A program made the translations under genes and the position numbers. Positions 6,099-6,099 of a DNA stretch of 6,099 bases are shown here, one piece after another. The DNA is from Defluviitaleaceae bacterium (GTDB lineage Bacteria > Bacillota > Clostridia > Lachnospirales > UBA5962), in the NCBI GenBank assembly GCA_009787435.1, contig WRFW01000123.1, forward strand, positions 1 through 6,099, in the 5' to 3' direction. Every line of letters starts with the position of its first letter. Within the stretch, counting starts at the first letter, position 1. The notes under the pieces are model-generated. The model worked only from the letters and a program-made list of their open reading frames with translations, was not told where the DNA came from and made no database searches.

Positions 6099-6099
6099 A

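Overview
The window is AT-rich (by eye roughly one third G+C) and reads as a chromosomal housekeeping stretch from a low-GC Firmicute, most likely of class Clostridia. The supporting signs are strong AGGAGG-type ribosome binding sites, short U-tailed hairpin terminators, a four-cysteine L28 ribosomal protein, a single-chain PurL with its own glutaminase domain, and a membrane-anchored GH18 enzyme with a copper-amine-oxidase-like N-terminal domain. No phage genes, transposase, tRNA, rRNA or CRISPR array is visible.

Layout, left to right. (1) Bases 2-1150 (+) are the 3' part of a flotillin gene that begins outside the window. (2) A 189-bp gap carries a good sigma-A type promoter and a leader of about 126 nt with nested complementary segments, feeding rpmB (1340-1543, +). 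The rpmB stop codon sits in the loop of its own terminator. (3) The next gap, 1558-1700, is mostly a compact inverted-repeat element of about 118 bp with imperfect 22-bp ends and an internal hairpin; it resembles a MITE or a worn insertion-sequence remnant. (4) A two-gene + strand unit follows: a membrane-anchored GH18 glycosidase (1701-3539) and, 15 bp later, a YczE-type multi-pass membrane protein (3555-4199), closed by a terminator that overlaps its stop codon. (5) On the opposite strand a nucleotide-metabolism unit converges on that terminator: the C-terminal part of purL (FGAM synthase, running off the right edge) and dut (dUTPase), separated by only 2 bp.

The proteins belong to well-known families, and I found no convincing new multi-gene system. 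The points most worth a second look are non-coding: the folded rpmB leader whose outer pairing ends next to the ribosome binding site, the inverted-repeat element between the rpmB terminator and the GH18 gene, and a perfect 16-bp palindrome near the end of the flotillin gene. The pairing of a GH18 enzyme with a YczE-type membrane protein is a modest gene-level lead.
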